This document shows positions 28,373 through 36,125 of a stretch of 64,000 bases of DNA, in pieces. Each line of letters begins with the position of its first letter. Position 1 is the first letter of the stretch. Source of the stretch: Bacteroidia bacterium (GTDB taxonomy: Bacteria > Bacteroidota > Bacteroidia > Flavobacteriales > Flavobacteriaceae); assembly GCA_030427585.1 (NCBI GenBank), contig JAUIBW010000002.1:62001-126000 (forward strand), written 5' to 3'. A program made the position numbers and the translations under genes. Under the pieces are notes generated by a model, which was not told the DNA's origin, searched no databases, and saw only the letters and a program-made list of their open reading frames with translations.

Positions 28373-29452
28373 ATGCTGCAAAAAATTAAAAATGCACTTA
28401 ATATAACGTCGGGTAATAATTATACTATAACGGCAAAACATCATGTTATATTCTGGTTGGTATATTTTCTATTCACAACTTTTAAATGGGGTAGTTACTT
28501 TAACGATTATGCGTATTCTTTAAAAACCACTATTCTAGGGTTTATCATACATATGTCTTTAAGTTATTTCAATATATATTACTTAATGCCAAAATTTGTA
28601 GAAAAACGTAAATACCTGATATACATATTTTTATTACTTGCGTCTCTTTTCACAATGGTTCTGGCAAAATTTTATTTTACATATTTCCTTGTTAATCATA
28701 ATGTTTGGCCAGAAGGTCCGGAAGTAACCAATGAATTGACCCTGAATTATACAATAGAAATGATGTTAGGAGAATTGTATGTAGTCTCCTTTGTTTCTGC
28801 TATTAAAGTAACTTTAGATCGGTTAAGAGAGCACAAAAAATTAATCGATGTAGAAAAATTACAATTAGAAACAGAATTGCGTTTTCTTAGGGCTCAAATG
28901 TCTCCTCATTTCTTTTTTAATACCTTAAATAATATTTACTCTCTTTCTGTAGAAAAATCAGACAAGACTCCAAAAACCATATTAAAGTTATCCGAGTTAA
29001 TGCGGTATTTATTGCATGAGACTAATCAAAAAAGACAATGTCTTAGCAAAGAAATTATGTGTCTTCAAAACTATTTGGATTTAGAAAGAATTCGATATGG
29101 AGATTCATTAAAAATACATGTAAATATTTCTGGAGAAATCGAAGGTAAAAAAATTGCTCCCATGTTGCTTTTATCCTTTATAGAAAATGCATTTAAACAT
29201 GGAGCTAACAAAAATGTTGGAGAAATCGAAATTGATATTTCTTTCAATATAATAGATGACTTTCTATATTTTCAGATTACTAATCCGATTCCTGCTAAAA
29301 ACAATAAAAACAAAATTGATTCTTTTTCTGGTGGTATCGGGATAGGAAATGTAAAAAAAAGACTTGAGTTGGGTTATAAACCTGATGAATATAATCTAAC
29401 GATTAGTGAAAATAACAATCAATATATTGTTGAATTAAAAATTAAAGTATAA
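28373..29452 (+). CDS. LytS/YehU-type membrane histidine kinase
   Basis: I prefer the ATG at 28373 (359 residues) to an in-frame TTG nine bases earlier. About four membrane spans fall within residues 20-150. A short coiled linker is followed by the His_kinase (PF06580) domain with phospho-acceptor His179 in RAQMSPHFFFNTLNN. The HATPase region has PMLLLSFIENAFKHGANKN and GGIGIGNVKKRLEL. It overlaps the downstream regulator by one base (TAATG), so the two form a two-component pair. It is divergent from the glycan locus, which makes regulation of that locus possible. The signal is unknown, as there is no periplasmic sensor domain. Confidence 0.92.
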   Translation: MLQKIKNALNITSGNNYTITAKHHVIFWLVYFLFTTFKWGSYFNDYAYSLKTTILGFIIHMSLSYFNIYYLMPKFVEKRKYLIYIFLLLASLFTMVLAKFYFTYFLVNHNVWPEGPEVTNELTLNYTIEMMLGELYVVSFVSAIKVTLDRLREHKKLIDVEKLQLETELRFLRAQMSPHFFFNTLNNIYSLSVEKSDKTPKTILKLSELMRYLLHETNQKRQCLSKEIMCLQNYLDLERIRYGDSLKIHVNISGEIEGKKIAPMLLLSFIENAFKHGANKNVGEIEIDISFNIIDDFLYFQITNPIPAKNNKNKIDSFSGGIGIGNVKKRLELGYKPDEYNLTISENNNQYIVELKIKV

Positions 29453-30159
29453 TGGATTTAAAATGTGTTATAATAGATGATGAACCATTGGCTATTAATG
29501 TTATAAAAAACTACGTTGACCAAACAAAAGGATTGACTTTTTTAGCTTCATTCAACGACGCAACCGAGAGTATTGATTATTTAAGAAATAACGAGATCGA
29601 TCTTCTTTTTTTAGACATTAATATGCCTCTTTTAGATGGATTGAATTTATTAAAAAGTATACATCAAAAACCACTAACCATAATTACCACAGCTCATGAA
29701 GAATTTGCAGTAGAAAGTTATGAATTAGAGGTAGTAGATTATTTGGTAAAACCTATCTCTTTTCATAGGTTTATTATGGCCGTAAATAGAGCTTTCAAAA
29801 TAAAGGAGTATCAACAAAAAGATAACTTTACTACTCCTAACAAACGAGCGTATATATTTTTGAAAATCGATAAAAAAAAGATGCAAAAAATATATTTAGA
29901 TGAAATATTATCTATCGAAAGCCTTGGAGATTATATTAAAGTAAATACCTCATCAAGTAACTATATTGCTCATCAAACGTTAAGTAATTTTACAGATGAC
30001 TTACCATCTGATAAGTTTATTAGAATCCACAGATCGTATACGATATCAATTGATAAAATAGAATCTATTGAAGGTAATAGTATAGAAATTGCAAATAATC
30101 GATATCCTATCGGAAGAAGCTATTTAAATGAGGTGAGAAGTGTTATTTTTAAGGTATAA
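29452..30159 (+). CDS. LytTR-type response regulator
   Basis: This 235-residue protein has a receiver domain (about 1-120) with acidic pair Asp9-Asp10, phospho-acceptor Asp55 in LLFLDINMP, and the conserved Lys in DYLVKPISF. The LytTR DNA-binding domain (about 135-235) shows IESLGDYIKV and FIRIHRSYTISIDKIESI. Its start codon overlaps the kinase stop by one base. LytTR regulators bind direct repeats of imperfect 9-base motifs; candidate targets would be the divergent glycan promoter region 28234-28372. No terminator with a clear T-run follows the gene. Confidence 0.93.
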   Translation: MDLKCVIIDDEPLAINVIKNYVDQTKGLTFLASFNDATESIDYLRNNEIDLLFLDINMPLLDGLNLLKSIHQKPLTIITTAHEEFAVESYELEVVDYLVKPISFHRFIMAVNRAFKIKEYQQKDNFTTPNKRAYIFLKIDKKKMQKIYLDEILSIESLGDYIKVNTSSSNYIAHQTLSNFTDDLPSDKFIRIHRSYTISIDKIESIEGNSIEIANNRYPIGRSYLNEVRSVIFKV

Positions 30160-30238
30160 TGACTCTATAAAATAGCAAAACCTGGTCATTTTTATACCCT
30201 AACCTTAACTCCCTGATTTTTTTTATTTATAGTACAGC

Positions 30239-30266
30239 GCATCATTTTTTTAAGTTGTCGTCTTAA
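30239..30266 (+). promoter_or_regulatory. Predicted ECF (SigZ-like) promoter 1, upstream of the flavoprotein
   Basis: GCATCATT (30239-30246) and CGTCTTAA (30259-30266) are separated by 12 bases. The same two octamers with the same spacing occur at 31668-31695, and both are followed by a purine-rich GA tract. CGTC is a common -10 core for ECF sigma factors. The element lies 23 bases before the flavoprotein ATG, in a cluster that ends with a SigZ-like gene. Confidence 0.75.
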
Positions 30267-30288
30267 GAGATGAATACAAATTTTAAAA

Positions 30289-31572
30289 ATGATGCAAAAC
30301 AATAATTTACCCATAGCAATAATAGGTGCCGGCCCAGTAGGATTAGCTGCAGCTGCACATTTACTAAAACATAATCTTCCTTTCATTGTATTTGAAGCAG
30401 GAAGCTCTGTTGGACAAAATATACTTTCCTGGAGTCATGTTCGTGTGTTTTCTCCCTGGAAATATAATATAGATCGAGTTGCAAAAGAAGTATTAGAACA
30501 AACCGATTGGGTAGCCCCGGATGAAAGTGAATTACCTACAGGACGAGAGTTGGTAGAATACTATTTTCGTCCATTAGCAAATTTACCTCAGATTAAACCA
30601 TACATTCATTTGAATAGTAAAGTTCTTTCTATCGGAAGAAAAGGTTTGGATAAAATGAAAAACCGGGGACGTGAGCGTAAACCTTTCTCAATTAAGGTTC
30701 AAGAACATGAAAACATTAATTATTATGAAGCAAAAGCGGTAATTGATGCTACAGGAACCTGGAATCAACCCAATCCCATTGGTTCTGGCGGTGTATTTGC
30801 CGAAGGAGAACAAGAACTAAATAAGCATATCTTTTATGGTATCCCTAATGTAAAAACAGAATATTTAGAACGTTATAAAAACAAAAATGTAGTTGTTGTA
30901 GGAGGAGGACATTCTGCAATTAATGCTTTATTAGATTTAGCAGACATTCAAAAAAAATACCCAAAAACACAACTTAATTGGGTATTAAGAAAAGATAATA
31001 TGAACAAGGTGTATGGTGGGAAACAAAAAGATGCGTTAGAAGCCAGGGGCGCTCTTGGTATTCGTATTGAGCAATTGGTGAATAGCGGAAAATTAAATGT
31101 CTATACGCCTTTTCATATCTTAAAACTGACCAAAAAAGAAGACGGTATCCAAATTATTGGTGACCTAAATGGCGAAATAGAAGCTATCAATCAAATAGAT
31201 GAAATAATCAGTAATACAGGTTCACGACCAAATTTGGAAATGATCCGAGAGGTACGAACAGACTTAGATGCTTCACTAGAATCTGTTTTTGATCTTGCCC
31301 AATTAATTGATCCAAATGTTCATAGTTGCGGAACAGTAAGACCCCATGGAGAAAAAGAGCTTCGCCATCCCGAAAATGATTTTTACATCGTGGGATCTAA
31401 GAGTTATGGTAGAGCTCCAACTTTTTTAATGGCCACGGGGTATGAGCAAGTACGCTCTATAGTAGCTTATATGGCTGGTAATATTGAAGCTGCAGAACGA
31501 GTTGAACTTAATTTACCAGAAACAGGAGTATGTAGTGCTGATTTTTTAACCAGTGAAAAAGTTACAATATAG
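30289..31572 (+). CDS. FAD/NADPH-dependent flavoprotein monooxygenase-like oxidoreductase
   Basis: This 427-residue cytoplasmic protein has an FAD-binding Rossmann motif IIGAGPVGLAAAAHL (GxGxxG at about 13-18). An ATGTW segment follows at about 154-158, and a second dinucleotide-binding motif VVVVGGGHSAINALL (about 201-215) would bind NADPH. That two-Rossmann layout is shared by class B monooxygenases and thioredoxin-reductase-like enzymes. There is no CxxC redox pair, so disulfide reduction is unlikely. Comparable flavoproteins are found in some metalloid-resistance operons (ArsO-like), but that link is only suggestive. A predicted ECF promoter lies directly upstream. The substrate is unknown; the cysteine-rich peptide or a small thiol or metalloid compound are candidates. 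Confidence 0.8.
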   Translation: MMQNNNLPIAIIGAGPVGLAAAAHLLKHNLPFIVFEAGSSVGQNILSWSHVRVFSPWKYNIDRVAKEVLEQTDWVAPDESELPTGRELVEYYFRPLANLPQIKPYIHLNSKVLSIGRKGLDKMKNRGRERKPFSIKVQEHENINYYEAKAVIDATGTWNQPNPIGSGGVFAEGEQELNKHIFYGIPNVKTEYLERYKNKNVVVVGGGHSAINALLDLADIQKKYPKTQLNWVLRKDNMNKVYGGKQKDALEARGALGIRIEQLVNSGKLNVYTPFHILKLTKKEDGIQIIGDLNGEIEAINQIDEIISNTGSRPNLEMIREVRTDLDASLESVFDLAQLIDPNVHSCGTVRPHGEKELRHPENDFYIVGSKSYGRAPTFLMATGYEQVRSIVAYMAGNIEAAERVELNLPETGVCSADFLTSEKVTI

Positions 31573-31667
31573 CGTGTTGCTATTCTTCAGAACTAACCAT
31601 AGAAGGATTAGAAACTATAGGTTCTGATTGCAGAACGTAGCGATGCAATTAAAAAAATAAAAATGGT

Positions 31668-31695
31668 GCATCATTATAAAAGTCTTGCGTCTTAA
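31668..31695 (+). promoter_or_regulatory. Predicted ECF (SigZ-like) promoter 2, upstream of the Cys-rich peptide
   Basis: GCATCATT (31668-31675), a 12-base spacer and CGTCTTAA (31688-31695) match promoter 1 exactly in both octamers and in spacing. A transcript would start near 31702, which argues against the in-frame GTG at 31699 as a start and for the ATG at 31744. Confidence 0.75.
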
Positions 31696-31743
31696 AGAGT
31701 GAAAACAATACATAACAATATAGAAGTGTTAAAATCAATAATT

Positions 31744-31929
31744 ATGAAAACAAGAAATATAAATAAGCAGGTAGAAATAATTCAACAAAGTAGTGTATGC
31801 TGTGGATCTACACCGTTACAAGCACAATCTGCAAAAAGCTCTTGCTGTGAGCAACCTACTGATGGTTCATCGTGTTGTGATAAAGAAGATAGTAAAGAAA
31901 TTAATATTGAAAAAACCGGATGTTGCTAA
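31744..31929 (+). CDS. Small cysteine-rich peptide with four Cys-Cys pairs
   Basis: This is a 61-residue peptide with no signal sequence. It contains SVCCGST, SSCCEQ, SSCCDKE and a C-terminal GCC: eight cysteines in four adjacent pairs, separated by Ser/Lys/Glu-rich linkers. I do not recognise the family. Adjacent cysteines suggest soft-metal or metalloid binding, or a precursor for modification. Its own predicted ECF promoter implies strong, inducible expression separate from the flavoprotein. Its stop overlaps an ATG of the following MFS gene (31920), suggesting translational coupling. The ATG at 31744 was preferred because an upstream GTG would lie at or before the predicted transcription start. 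Confidence 0.75.
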   Translation: MKTRNINKQVEIIQQSSVCCGSTPLQAQSAKSSCCEQPTDGSSCCDKEDSKEINIEKTGCC

Positions 31930-33101
31930 CCAAAAGCTCTCCTATCCCCAAGGAACAAAGCTCCTCATTTCGAGGAGCTTTGCGTGCTAGTGGGGTGATG
32001 GCTTTTGCAGGATTAGGTGATGCCATTTTATACCCTGTACTTCCTATCTATGGTAAAGAATTAGGCTTTTCGGTATTTTTTATTGGCATATTATTATCTA
32101 TAAACCGTTTTGTGAGGATTATTGCAAACACACCTATTGCAAATTGGGTACATCGAATCGGAATTCGAAAAATGCTGATTATTACTGCAACACTGGCTAC
32201 GCTAACTACTTTTATATATGGATTGAAATTAGGTTTAATTTCTTTTCTGATAGCACGATTTTTTTGGGGCTTAAGCTATTCTGGATTAAAAATATCTACG
32301 TTATCTTATGCTTCACAAGCTAAAGAAAAGTTTGGTTTAGCATTAGGATTATTACAAAGCATCAAATCATTAGGAGCATTATTTGTACTTTGGTTTGGGC
32401 CAATCGTCATTAATAAATTTGGTATTCAAAATGGTTTGTTTAGCATAGCTTTAATCAGTTTATTAGGTATACTTTTAGCATATTCATTACCAAAAATTGA
32501 ACCCGAGTCAAAAAACGATATAGTAAAAACAAACCTTACTTTTTATCCAAATGCTATCAATTTATTAGTATTTATAGTATCTGTTTCGATAGATGGTATT
32601 TTAGTTGTATCCTTATCACATCTATTATCAGAAAACATGATTAATTCGAGTAAGTTACTTGGTTATGTGGCGTTTTATTTGTTGTTAAAACGATTATTTG
32701 CTCTGTTATTTTCTATAATCGGAGGCATACTCACCATACATTTTCGACCACTATTTTTATTTTCAATTTCAATTAGTATTTGTTTATTAGCAATGGCGTT
32801 AATTGCATTCGATAGTACCATTTTGGGTATTATTCTAGCTTTTATATTCAATACAATTGTAGTTACTTTTTCGCCACTTATTGCTATTAAGACCCCACAA
32901 AATAAAGATAATTCCTTACAGGCAATTTCTAGTGTGAGTACATGGTGGGATATAGGTGCAGCCACTGGTGCATTTATTGGAATCTATGCCATCGAATTTC
33001 TTGGAATACAAAACCTATATTTATCTTTGTGTATAACTGGAACAATTTTATTCATCAATTTCTCTATAAAAAATGCAAAATCAAGTCATTCAACTATATA
33101 A
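31920..33101 (+). CDS. MFS transporter, putative efflux of the SigZ-linked cluster
   Basis: This protein of up to 393 residues has about 12 membrane spans in the drug/proton-antiporter style, with YPVLPIYGKELGFSVFFIGILLS at TM1-2 given here only as a landmark and GIRKMLIITATLA after the first loop. Two starts are possible. The ATG at 31920 overlaps the cysteine-rich gene by 10 bases; the ATG at 31998 lies just past a strong hairpin. The first gives a hydrophilic 26-residue leader, the second a more typical short N-terminus. Export of a product or toxicant handled by the flavoprotein is the natural guess. The substrate is unknown. The 3' end overlaps sigZ by 29 bases. Confidence 0.8.
   Translation: MLLTKSSPIPKEQSSSFRGALRASGVMAFAGLGDAILYPVLPIYGKELGFSVFFIGILLSINRFVRIIANTPIANWVHRIGIRKMLIITATLATLTTFIYGLKLGLISFLIARFFWGLSYSGLKISTLSYASQAKEKFGLALGLLQSIKSLGALFVLWFGPIVINKFGIQNGLFSIALISLLGILLAYSLPKIEPESKNDIVKTNLTFYPNAINLLVFIVSVSIDGILVVSLSHLLSENMINSSKLLGYVAFYLLLKRLFALLFSIIGGILTIHFRPLFLFSISISICLLAMALIAFDSTILGIILAFIFNTIVVTFSPLIAIKTPQNKDNSLQAISSVSTWWDIGAATGAFIGIYAIEFLGIQNLYLSLCITGTILFINFSIKNAKSSHSTI
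31956..31982 (+). promoter_or_regulatory. 11-bp perfect hairpin between the Cys-rich gene and the MFS gene
   Basis: CAAAGCTCCTC (31956-31966) pairs fully with GAGGAGCTTTG (31972-31982) around the loop ATTTC. No T-run follows, so it is unlike a simple terminator. It may limit read-through, protect the peptide mRNA 3' end or control MFS translation. Confidence 0.6.
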
Positions 33102-33612
33102 TCCATTATTGGGGTATGTTAAAAAACGTGTCAATAACCAGGAAGATGCCGAAGATTTAACTCAGGATGTATTTTTAAAATTATCTAAATCGAATAGTAA
33201 TGGTGTCGAGAATCTTAAAAGTTGGGTATATACCATTGCCAAAAACACAATTACCGATTACTACAGGAAAAAAGAGCTGCAAACTAACTCAATTGAAGAA
33301 GATGCTTTTTTTGACTACGACGTCGATAATGATGCTGGCATAGAGTTGGGTAAATGTGTACATTCTTTTATCAACCAGTTACCAGAAGAGTATCGAGAAT
33401 TAATGATCTTATCCGAAATAAAGGAAATACCACAAAAAAAAATAGCAGAACAGCTTAATATAAACTATGTTACGGTACGTTCTAAAATTCAACGAGGAAG
33501 AAAAAAGCTTAAAGAATTATTTGAAGGTTGTTGTATTATTTTACAAGGTGGGAAAGGAAGTATACTAGACTTCGAATCAAAAACCGGAAGTAATAAAAAA
33601 TCATCATGTTAA
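33073..33612 (+). CDS. sigZ: SigZ-like ECF RNA polymerase sigma factor with cysteine tail
   Basis: This 179-residue protein has sigma-70 region 2 (about 1-70: NNQEDAEDLTQDVFLKL, SWVYTIAKNTITDYYR) and region 4 (about 95-150: LPEEYRELMILSEI, NINYVTVRSKIQRGRKKLKEL). A 30-residue C-terminal extension has EGCC, a glycine-rich stretch and a terminal Cys, a layout I associate with the SigZ group. No anti-sigma gene adjoins it, so the tail may itself sense metals or redox state; that is inference. It overlaps the MFS gene by 29 bases and probably recognises the two identical promoter elements upstream. The symbol is by family resemblance. Confidence 0.85.
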   Translation: MQNQVIQLYNPLLGYVKKRVNNQEDAEDLTQDVFLKLSKSNSNGVENLKSWVYTIAKNTITDYYRKKELQTNSIEEDAFFDYDVDNDAGIELGKCVHSFINQLPEEYRELMILSEIKEIPQKKIAEQLNINYVTVRSKIQRGRKKLKELFEGCCIILQGGKGSILDFESKTGSNKKSSC

Positions 33613-34177
33613 TAATCCAACTTTTTAATACAGAGTTTCATTACTAAAAATATCTCTTATCGTGTCTTTTATACCATTTCCAATCTAAATTTACTCAATA
33701 AAACCGCGTCTTTTTGTCTAATATTTCAAAATAAAACACAACCGTAACCCTACTATGCTTGATACCCAATCTAGCTGAGCACAAGTTTTTCTTTTTCATC
33801 TAAGCCAAAAATCCATTATTTTTCTTATGAGTAAATTTAAATCAGAACTGGTACTACCAGTATCTAGATAAAATCCCGTAAAACATTATAAGCACTGATA
33901 TTTTATCATTTATAAAAAAGCCAGTTACTTTCGTAACCAGCTTTGCTATTAGCAGGAACGATTTAACTCCTTCTCTATATTTCGTCGTTGGGCCTTCGAG
34001 TTGTAAACCTTTAAAAATACAAAATCAACATTCCGTTTATCAGTATTTTACCCAGACTCTTGTTTGTAAATCAATACAAACCGATATAAATAAGCACTTA
34101 CCTTTATTTCAGTTATAAGCTATATCTGATGGCATTTACTCATGTGTTTCAGTAATATCTCCAAATATTGTAAAAAA
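33613..34177. other. 565-base intergenic region, no gene recognised
   Basis: No supported coding frame is present. It contains a small inverted repeat ACTGGT-ACT-ACCAGT (33847-33861) and a bidirectional terminator-like hairpin (33917-33944). A short minus-strand frame across 33900-34010 has no start codon and resembles nothing I know. The region may be decayed sequence. Confidence 0.6.
33917..33944. terminator. Bidirectional terminator-like hairpin
   Basis: AAAGC...GTTAC and GTAAC...GCTTT pair around a TTTC loop with a two-base mismatch in the middle. A-rich flank on one side and T-rich on the other allow use on either strand. It lies between convergent sigZ and the TerB-like gene. Confidence 0.5.
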
Positions 34178-34603
34178 TTAATCTTTCATTACCAAATACC
34201 GGTACTCCTCAAAATCAATTTTTCCCTGAAAAATTCTCATTGACTTTTTAATCAATTCTAATGCCCTTTCTTCTGAACAACCTAAACCAATTGCATACCT
34301 ATGAATTAATTTCATTTCTTGCGGATTCACAAAATGGTCTGCAAAAATCATTTTAAAAAGATCAAAAAGATGCTGTAATCGTTCCTCTTTTGAGTTTGCC
34401 GCAACGATAGGGTATTTCTTAGGATTTTTAATTATTTGAAAGTATTGATCTTCACTAATATCCAATTTTTCTGCAAATTTAGAAAGTAGTTCTTCCTCTT
34501 CTTCATTAAGTTCTCCATCTATAGACGCCATGTTCACCATGCTTGCAAAGTGAGCTAAATTATCTTTTTGAATACCTGATTCATAAATTTCTGAGATTGA
34601 CAT
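34178..34603 (-). CDS. TerB-like (tellurite-resistance family) protein
   Basis: This 141-residue acidic, all-helical cytoplasmic protein has MASIDGELNEEEEELLSKFA and the related KMIFADHFVNPQEMKLI, the paired DGxLxxxE-type metal-binding helices of the TerB/DUF533 fold. The family is linked to tellurite and membrane stress, with proposed calcium or metal binding, but the biochemical role is unclear. It stands alone and is divergent from an ECF sigma gene (93-base gap), so shared regulation is possible. A second, more diverged helical protein of similar size lies at 48039-48431. Confidence 0.75.
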   Translation of the reverse strand: MSISEIYESGIQKDNLAHFASMVNMASIDGELNEEEEELLSKFAEKLDISEDQYFQIIKNPKKYPIVAANSKEERLQHLFDLFKMIFADHFVNPQEMKLIHRYAIGLGCSEERALELIKKSMRIFQGKIDFEEYRYLVMKD

Positions 34604-34696
34604 AATTTATATATTTTAAATGTACTTTTTAGACACGATTTTATTATCAGGGTCACATTTTTAATTATATTTATTTTACAATCAATAACTGTTCAT

Positions 34697-35326
34697 ATGA
34701 ATTCTTTTGAAGACTTATTTTCAATACCAGAAGAAAAGAAATCCAGTGCTATTATTAAGGAGGCTAAAGAATTAAATGACGAAGAATTAGTCAACAAGAT
34801 TAAAGATACTCAAAACCAACTTTTATTTGGAGTTTTGTATGAAAGGTTTAGCAAAAAAGTCTATCACAAGTGTTATTCTTTTGTAAAGAATGAAGATGAA
34901 GCAGAAGATCTTTCTCAGGATATTTTTATGAAACTATATTCAAAACTTAACGGATTTCAAGGTAGAGCAAAATTCTCAACGTGGCTATACGTTTTTACCT
35001 ATAATTTTTGTGTAAATTATTTGAATAGAGATAAAAACAAAAAGCTCACGACTTTCTCAGAAAAATTAAAAAATAAAAATTATCAAATAGCATCTGAAGA
35101 ATTAGAGTTGGATGAATTTTTTTTTGACATTAAACTATCGAAACTAGAAAGAGTATTAGAAATGATTAATCCAGAAGACAAAGCACTGCTTATGCTAAAA
35201 TATCATGACAATATACCTATAAAAGAATTACAAACCTTATTTAACATCAATGAAAGTGCTCTAAAGATGAGGCTAAAACGTGCAAGAATTAAAGTTGTTA
35301 AAGCCCACAATGAACTTACTTTATAA
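34697..35326 (+). CDS. ECF-type RNA polymerase sigma factor
   Basis: This 209-residue protein has an N-terminal extension of about 45 residues. Region 2 follows (FSKKVYHKCYSFVKNEDEAE, then DLSQDIFMKLYSKL and FSTWLYVFTYNFCVNYL), and then region 4 (MLKYHDNIPIKELQTLFNI, ALKMRLKRARIKVVKAH). It is unlike the SigZ-type protein at 33073 and has no cysteine tail. No anti-sigma or SusC partner adjoins it, so its regulon cannot be deduced. It is divergent from the TerB-like gene. The following 265 bases hold no gene. Confidence 0.9.
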   Translation: MNSFEDLFSIPEEKKSSAIIKEAKELNDEELVNKIKDTQNQLLFGVLYERFSKKVYHKCYSFVKNEDEAEDLSQDIFMKLYSKLNGFQGRAKFSTWLYVFTYNFCVNYLNRDKNKKLTTFSEKLKNKNYQIASEELELDEFFFDIKLSKLERVLEMINPEDKALLMLKYHDNIPIKELQTLFNINESALKMRLKRARIKVVKAHNELTL

Positions 35327-35591
35327 CAAATACTTTATGATTCTTAATACACAAATTCCTCTTACCTATCCATTTAATATGATTAAATAGAATTAACAAA
35401 GAAATACTGTATTTTATAGTTTCAGACACAAATTGATCTTGAACAATGTCTTTACCTACAAATTTTACATTTTGTATCCTTATTTTGTTGTTTTTCGACG
35501 TAGATAAAGCTATTCAGAAAAAAATAACTTCATTATAGTACAAAAACCAAACTTTGAGATTTAAAGCCACTATTTAACAAGATAAAGTTTC

Positions 35592-36120
35592 TTAATCATT
35601 ATTTCCTTTACCTTCTATACTAGGTTTACTCATAATCTCAGTACCTTTTTGTATGATCAATGATGTAGGCAAAGTAATATTTCTTCCATCATCTGTTTTC
35701 ATAAAAAGATAAAATCCGGTAATGTCCTTTACTTCTCCTGTCCAGTCAAAATCTTTATCAAGAATACGAATCCCATCCCCTAATCTAACTGGATGGTTAA
35801 AAAACAAAATCACGCTAGCGGTAAGATCCGATAATATAGACCATTGTGCAAAAAGAACCTATACCAAATACAGCTAATACTGAAGAAATAAAAACGGTAA
35901 ACTGTTTTAAATCGACTCCCCATATGATAGCCAAAATAGAAGCTGCGAATCCATAAATAAATCAATAACATACATACAGAATTACTTTTCTTCTATTTAC
36001 TTCTATAGAACGCACAAAACCAAATCTTCTTACTGTTCTTTTGGTAAGTAATAGCACTAAAATAATAATGACTAGTAAGACAACAGTATATAATAATTTT
36101 TGTTTATATAAAAGTATAAC
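35592..36120 (-). pseudogene. Broken small-conductance mechanosensitive channel gene (mscS-like)
   Basis: The 3' part encodes the MscS beta domain (FFNHPVRLGDGIRILDKDF, then EVKDITGFYLFMKTDDGR). Reading upstream, the pore helix continues as FFAQWSILSDLTASVIL only after a frame change near a T-run at about 35850. Further upstream lie a membrane segment (IWGVDLKQFTVFISSVLAV), an in-frame TGA at about 35960, and an N-terminal helix (LLYTVVLLVIIILVLLL) that abuts the usp gene. So at least one frameshift and one nonsense codon interrupt an otherwise well-preserved channel gene. A sequencing error could explain one lesion but hardly both. Confidence 0.75.
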
Positions 36121-36125
36121 ATGAC

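Noticed and set aside
33917..33944. Hairpin as an integron-type recombination site
   Set aside because: No integrase or core-site sequence is present. The stem with A/T flanks between convergent genes fits a terminator.
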